Shown in pieces: positions 59,047 through 64,000 of a stretch of 64,000 nt of DNA. Made by a program: the position numbers and the translations under genes. The stretch comes from Blakeslea trispora (taxonomy: Eukaryota > Mucoromycota > Mucoromycetes > Mucorales > Choanephoraceae): NCBI GenBank assembly GCA_025331445.1, contig JAIWNE010000062.1, positions 124,001 through 188,000 of the forward strand. The letters run 5' to 3'. How positions within the stretch are numbered: position 1 is the stretch's first letter; each line of letters starts with the position of its first letter. Below the pieces are notes generated by a model. It searched no databases. It saw nothing but the letters and a program-made list of their open reading frames with translations, and was not told where the DNA came from.

Positions 59047-60559
59047 TCTGTAATATAAACCATGTTGGCTTTCATAATAAAAAGTTTTGCTTTGTACATA
59101 TAAATATAAAAAGAAAACCTCTCCTCATTGGGGCTATTAGATTTACAAAGATAGTTAAAAGGCTTGTTATAGTCTATATCAACAATTTCTTGGCCAAGAT
59201 CGGCGAAGAAAGGTTTGACTTTTCAAACTCAAAGCCTATTAAACGTACTGTACAATTTTGTATCAAGTTGATTTGGATTTTATCTGACCTTTTACTGTGA
59301 GCTATACTTTAGTGTTGCTGTATTGTCTAATAATAGTTCAAGGACTAATCTTTCTAAACCTTCCTGTTCTCGACTATTTTGACAATATCATCCTTGCATA
59401 GTATTTATTAAGGCAATTAGGATACCGATTTTGAAGGCAGAAAGAAATGATCAAACTACTTCGACAAAATGTCTGTTGAAGTCAACTTGTTACTGAAAGT
59501 AACATATGCTAAATGCTCCACTCAAATATATCAATGTTATGCAAAGCTAATCTTCAAAAGATGAAGATACAGTTGTAGAGATATTGTTATACACTGTGAT
59601 TTAAAAATCCAAGTTCAAAACTTGGAAAAATGTCTCAAAGTCTCTGCAACGCAACTTGGATTTCTTGATCTCTATAGCTGAGGAATTGGAAATTCAAACC
59701 ACAGTGATATTTAAGAGGTTTGATTTATAGTTTGCAAGGAGCGCCACGCTTGAGTAGCAAACTGATTTGTGAGTAGTTTAATAAAGAATAATGGGGTGAA
59801 GTCTTAGATTTGGAGATAGTTCCTTCCGAAATTATAAAAGAATAACTCTCGCACAACAAAGCATACAATTGATTTTAAGAAAATACTAGCTCAAGTCAAT
59901 AACACTGCGAGAAATTTTTCTTCGTATTTCTTTAACTTTTTTTGTGATTTTGATTGTCGTGTTTGTAGAAATGGATCTAGCTCTCTAGGGCATATTTCAG
60001 GAAACAGAGTTCATTTCTTTGTAAAGTTGAATTTGCGCTTAGACGCCATCAAGAGAGGTAAAATGGTGTCCATAAAGAACCTAACATACTTTGGAAAAGC
60101 TATCACATACTTTAGATATACTCCAGTTGGTGGCTCATCTGTTCTGCTGGCTTTTGTGAAAGTGTATGAGGTAAAAAATGGTTTTATATTTCCTTTTAGA
60201 CTATCTTCTGCACCAACAAAAACTATTGTCGTTAGAGTTCACGAACTGGTTGCCCTCTGTTGAAGATATCTCTCTGTGGATAACAAGGAGCACATCTTTT
60301 GATAGCATTACGCTTTGGTAATTACACTCAGTTTACTTAAAGCCAATAAAATTATTTTTTCTCACAATGAAACCTTTTTTCTTTTCTTTTCATTTATTTT
60401 TCAATAAAGAATTACGCAATCGACACGTTTAAAAAGAAGCACGGCCTCTTCAGCAATCAGTCAAGCTATTCGAAGCTTCCAGTACTTGTCCGTGAGGAGG
60501 CTGAGCTTCTGCTCTAGGAAAAAGCAGCACTCTTCTTGTCTCTTGCCAAGTTGCTCCTG
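59047..60559. other. Intergenic, no supported gene
   Basis: About 1.5 kb. A 78-codon ATG frame at 60027-60263 has a moderately protein-like translation but no recognisable domain or partner exons. The frame preceding the 60560 pseudogene is open back to about 60410 except for a TAG at 60515, so its 5' end may reach into this interval. Confidence 0.45.
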
Positions 60560-61968
60560 ATGAAGATGTGGCAACGCTCTTCTCAACAATACTTGGTTGA
60601 ACTTGAACAAGAAGAGCAAGAAGAAGATGAAGAGCATAATGATATTGATCGTTATGACACGTAAGATGTATATGTTTTACTTCTGCATTTTGTTACAGTA
60701 TTTGCGAAAGTGCTTGCACCCTCTCTGAGATTGAAAAGGTATAACAATGATATTCAACGTAAAGTCGTCAACAAATCTTTATCTTCAATTACTCAAGTAA
60801 AGAAAATCAGACTTACAGTCTAAAAGATTTTGTTACAAATAATGTTGAGTTCATCCGGACTTATCGTGAACACGACGTTCACTATCAAGCAAGCATAAGA
60901 CGAATACTGCTTGATACCGCTGCCAAAATGAACATCACAATAATCAAGTCTGGACCATTTAAGTGGAAGTCAATACTTGATGGTGTCAACACCAACACCG
61001 CTGACACTACAATGCGTACGGTTACGGAGCTTGCCGCTGCCTCTTCTGCCCCTATCTGTTGATTGGCAGACTACTCACTTGATCTTCCTTCGGCGCCTGT
61101 CATGATGAACGAAGTTGATCTGAATGCTTGTTTCAATGATCTTGAAAAAGCAAGCATGGAGATCTTAACTTCAAATAACGTCTATAGCATTCAAAACGTT
61201 CTTGCTGTCAACAACGTTTTGTTACTAAAACGTCCAAACCTGCTGTCTGCCAGCTTGAAGAAAGTCTTTCCCTCTGCTGTAATCACAGCCTTGTACAAGC
61301 AACAGCAAGAACCCTACAAGTCCATCGATGTCGCCTTCCCTGTTGACAAACGTCAACAAATCGAAGAAATTCTTGAAGAATTTGTTGAAGAAAATGACTT
61401 GATGCAGACAAGAAAGAGGTTGAACCTGCTGAATAACGACGTTGAAGATGATGATGTTTTTCGCATCATCAATCTTGTATCAAGTCTCATATACGAAGTA
61501 ACACCTAATGATTGTGCTGCTTCGGAGAACAGACTGACGGCATCATTTGTGCACAGCATAATGATGTCTATTTTCAAGACCAGTGTCGACTATGTGCCCC
61601 ATATGTCCAACCACACCAACAAGCAAGATGAGGGATCTTTATGGCGCCCCGACTACAAGGTCTCCATTCAGCAAGGCACTTCTCGCGTGGTCCATGTCTG
61701 CTTTGGTGAGGTCAAGCCTGCCTCATGCACAAGTCAAGCAAGCCTTGACAAAGATCTGACTAAAGTGGCTGTATATTCTAAAAAAACACTTGAAGGCAAG
61801 AAATTCAACTTTCTGCTCTCATTTGTTGTAAAAAATAACATCATCACTGTTTATATGATGCAAAATTTCGCTGAAGGCTTCAACACCTTAGTCGAAATTG
61901 AAAACCTCCCCATCCCCACCACCATTGTCATCCTTCCCTCTATTTCCGTAATTCTTACCAATACGTGA
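60560..61968 (+). pseudogene. Broken gene of a nuclease-like (PD-(D/E)XK) mucoralean family
   Basis: Exons 60560-60660, 60699-60738 and 60811-61968 chain in one frame through two GT-AG introns, but an in-frame TGA at 61060-61062 cuts the protein. A further TAG at 60515-60517 lies upstream in the same frame. After the stop 301 codons remain open. N-terminal sequence has YREHDVHYQASIRRILLDTA. The C-terminal part contains SLWRPDYKVSI, a short gap, then VCFGEVKPAS, matching the Asp and E-x-K of the PD-(D/E)XK nuclease core with all three acidic/basic residues present. LDKDLTKVAVYSKKTLE follows. I know similar multi-copy proteins in Rhizopus and Mucor but not their function. The neighbouring Helitron-like fragment suggests an element-associated origin. 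Confidence 0.6.
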
Positions 61969-62225
61969 AAGATCTAGAAAGCGAGCCAGAAGAGCAAATC
62001 CTTTTCAGAGAGAAAGAGACAATCAAAGACGGAGACAGACCTATCGAGAGCGAAGACAACAGGTTTGTCTCTTTTAGCAACTATCACAGGCACCATCTTA
62101 ATACCATTGTACTGTTATAGAATGACGATCCACGCAGTACTATTGTAAAGAACTTCAGAAAGAAGATCAAAGAAGGACCAACACATGTTTGTGCTGGTTG
62201 CGGATCTTCTATACCTCAATTTTAA
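61964..62225 (+). pseudogene. Helitron-like N-terminal fragment
   Basis: In a different frame from the preceding pseudogene, exon 61964-62062 encodes RERSRKRARRANPFQRERDN and RRRQTYRERRQQ. After an intron (GTTTGT...TATAG) exon 62121-62225 encodes STIVKNFRKKIKEGPTHVCA then GCGSSIPQF and a stop. An Arg-rich stretch followed by F..KI.EGPT.VC..C is typical of the N-terminus of fungal Helitron replicase/helicase proteins. Nothing of the Rep or helicase domain follows, so this is a truncated copy. Assignment rests on pattern memory. Confidence 0.5.
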
Positions 62226-63494
62226 ATAAATTATTTTGATTGGCTTAAGCATTTAAGTGTGTTGATAGGCCTAAAGGAATTTTAAAAACGCCCTCATAAG
62301 ACTCTTTAGTGTCTTAACCGCTTTTCTTTTTTAGTAGTTTTTCTGTTACAAACTTGAGCAAAGTAAAGTGATAGAAAAAGATTCAGAGTAACATTTAGAA
62401 TTAGAAGAGCTATTTAACTTGTATTGTCCAAAAAAGGAAGTTGCCTAATTGCTGCTATATTTCAACACTTAGATATCATACATCATGTTGCCTAAGCCAC
62501 CACCATTATAAATCTTGCTTTGTCTCACACAACGGATCATTGTTCATTACTTGCATAAAGTTTTTTTTCTTATGGGCGGTGCCTACCATTTAGCCACAGT
62601 GGACCAGCTTCGCCGTCCATATACTTTACTTTGTTTAAAAGTTTTTCTCTCATCGGACAACCCCTACCATTTAGCCACAGTGGACCAGCTGGTTGTTGAT
62701 TAACGTGTTTCCTTCATGAAAGATCGAGCTATAGCGCTTAGAGTTCATGAGCAATTCTGTGGCAAGATGATATGTATTGTTTAGAAAATAACGATATTTC
62801 TTTTTACAAAAGAAGTTCAGAGGAAATGATGTTAAGTAGTTTTATTGAAGTTTGGTTAAAGTAGAACACAGATTTCTTAAAGGTCAGCGCATCGAGAGAA
62901 AGCATTATATAATTGACCATGTGTGAATAATGAAAAACGAAAATCAAATCTTTTAATAGTCATGGTAAAGCTTAGCTTGATAGGAAATTGCTTTTTGACA
63001 AAGTAAGCGGATGGTTACCGCCCAAAGTAGTAATGGTTATTTCATGAGTACTCTCGATTCGCTTATGATCACTGCTCGGATCATTCATCACTGCAACTCC
63101 AAGGACTTGCTGAACGGATTCTTTTTAAGATTAGCCTACAACCATTGCCTAGACCTCTTTGAGGATCACACTTTTTAAGTAGCGTTGTAATACATCCTAC
63201 TCTAAAGTTAACCTGACAGGTAGAAAATTGCCTGTGCTTGTTGTTTGTAGGTATTCATTTGAAACTCTATAGACCTCAAAGTTGTTAATTTCTTCATCAA
63301 AATAATCAGCTTTATCAAAAGAGATTGAATTTACATGCTATCTTGTATCAAATCAAGCACTTTTTCGATTATAAAATCTACAATGATATTCCTAAATGTA
63401 AAACTTACAAATACCTACAAAAGGCTTCCATTGTCAAATACTTGGATGAAATGATTTTTAAGATGGACCTTTACAATGAATTGATTCAACCTTG
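62226..63494. other. Intergenic with a short direct repeat
   Basis: About 1.3 kb without a supported gene. A 28-bp perfect direct repeat is annotated separately. Confidence 0.5.
62582..62690. repeat. 28-bp perfect direct repeat pair
   Basis: The same 28 bases, starting CCTACCATTTAGCCACAG and ending GACCAGCT, occur at 62582-62609 and 62663-62690, an 81-bp period. The 53 bp between the copies are not repeated in the window. Confidence 0.9.
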
Positions 63495-63560
63495 CTTCGC
63501 GTGAGGGGGAGGGACAATCCTCCCTCTTGAACCCCTCCCACGCTGACTTAGGCTCGATCC
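63495..63560. repeat. Dispersed repeat R1, 3' end fragment
   Basis: GCGTGAGGGGGAGGGACAAT and the following CCTCCC...CCCCTCCCA match the terminal G-rich/C-rich hairpin module of repeat R1 at about 6590-6636. Upstream R1 sequence is absent, so only the end of the repeat is here. Confidence 0.65.
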
Positions 63561-64000
63561 AAGTCGAGGAACTAAATTCTCATATCACGTGATCTAAAAA
63601 TAATTAATTCGATTTTTCAGTAATATATGTTTTGATTCACATTTGAAAAATGCTACCTCAAACCGACGGCACAACAATCAAAAAGTACAGAGATAGTGAA
63701 CGTACAACTTTTTCTATGTCTGAGAATTATACCACATTTGGAGACGAGTCGGAGTCAAGAAGGATTGTTAAAGGAACGCCTAACAATACTGTAAATGGTT
63801 TTGATACTCTTTTTGTAAACTAATCAAGAATCTGGGTTCCGTGCTAAAAACGAGATGTGTAACCTTTCGTTTTATTTTTATTCCAAACTAGCTATTAATT
63901 TCTTTGTCCCTCACAATTGTCTTTTTTTTTCTTTTTATCCTTCTCTTTCCATTCACTTGTATCATAAATTCCTTTTTTTCTCTCTTTTTCTATTTCAAAT
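63561..64000. other. Right-edge spacer with a 57-codon ORF
   Basis: An ATG frame at 63650-63823 encodes 57 residues with hydrophilic, protein-like composition (YRDSERTTFSMSENYTTFGD). It may be a first exon of a gene running off the window or chance. The last 120 bp are CT-rich, as often seen just upstream of start codons here, so a gene may begin just beyond 64000. Confidence 0.3.

Noticed and set aside
59185..59214. Resemblance to the 5' end of U2 snRNA on the minus strand
   Set aside because: A few blocks match (CCTTTC, GCC, TTGGCCAAGA), but the branch-site pairing sequence GTAGTATCTGTTC that should follow is absent.
60027..60263. 78-codon frame as an exon of the nuclease-like pseudogene
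   Set aside because: It is separated from 60560 by stops in all frames without a credible donor/acceptor pair linking it to that gene.

Overview
The window looks like nuclear DNA of a fungus, most probably a mucoralean (Rhizopus or a relative). The evidence is its AT-rich, homopolymer-laden intergenic DNA, protein genes cut by many 45-90 nt GT-AG introns, and gene content typical of fungi (GT15 mannosyltransferase, AzgA purine permease, Zn(II)2Cys6 factor, OPT transporter, GH9 endoglucanase). The genus is an inference. No rRNA, tRNA, CRISPR or bacterial-style operon was seen.

Layout. 1-3.8 kb: no supported gene. 3.8-4.9 kb: GID4, the substrate receptor of the GID/CTLH ubiquitin ligase. 5.7-14 kb: an accessory island. 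It holds mitochondrial-like GC hairpins, one copy of a dispersed repeat, a decayed gene whose last exon has become a 98-bp tandem array, a frameshifted nuclease-like lineage-specific gene, a tyrosine-recombinase remnant and an unknown gene. 14.3-32.9 kb: a dense conserved block with GT15 mannosyltransferase, OPT transporter, MHF1/CENP-S, an unknown protein, a coiled-coil membrane protein, mitochondrial uL15, mitochondrial serine hydroxymethyltransferase, another unknown, an Osh4-like lipid-transfer protein and Swc5. 35.6-37.5 kb: a membrane-anchored GH9 endoglucanase. 37.5-44.6 kb: gene-poor DNA with a second copy of the dispersed repeat and a decayed Tc1/mariner transposase. 44.6-54.3 kb: a Zn(II)2Cys6 factor, a small WWE-like protein, the ER ubiquitin ligase Doa10/MARCHF6 and a homeodomain protein, all on the minus strand. 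55.6-59 kb: a small membrane protein and AzgA. 60.5-62.3 kb: a second, clearly broken nuclease-like gene abutting a Helitron-like fragment. 62.3-64 kb: repeats and a tiny ORF.

The conserved genes serve unrelated housekeeping roles: protein degradation (GID4, Doa10), chromatin and DNA repair (Swc5, MHF1), mitochondrial translation and one-carbon metabolism, wall or secreted-glycan work (GT15, GH9), and peptide and purine uptake. The most unusual material is in the two accessory zones (9-14 kb and 60-62 kb). Both contain members of poorly described mucoralean protein families with PD-(D/E)XK-like motifs, damaged and mixed with transposon debris. Exon coordinates were worked out by hand from splice consensus and reading-frame continuity. 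For the spliced conserved genes and the 300 aa unknown gene the summed exon lengths are multiples of three.
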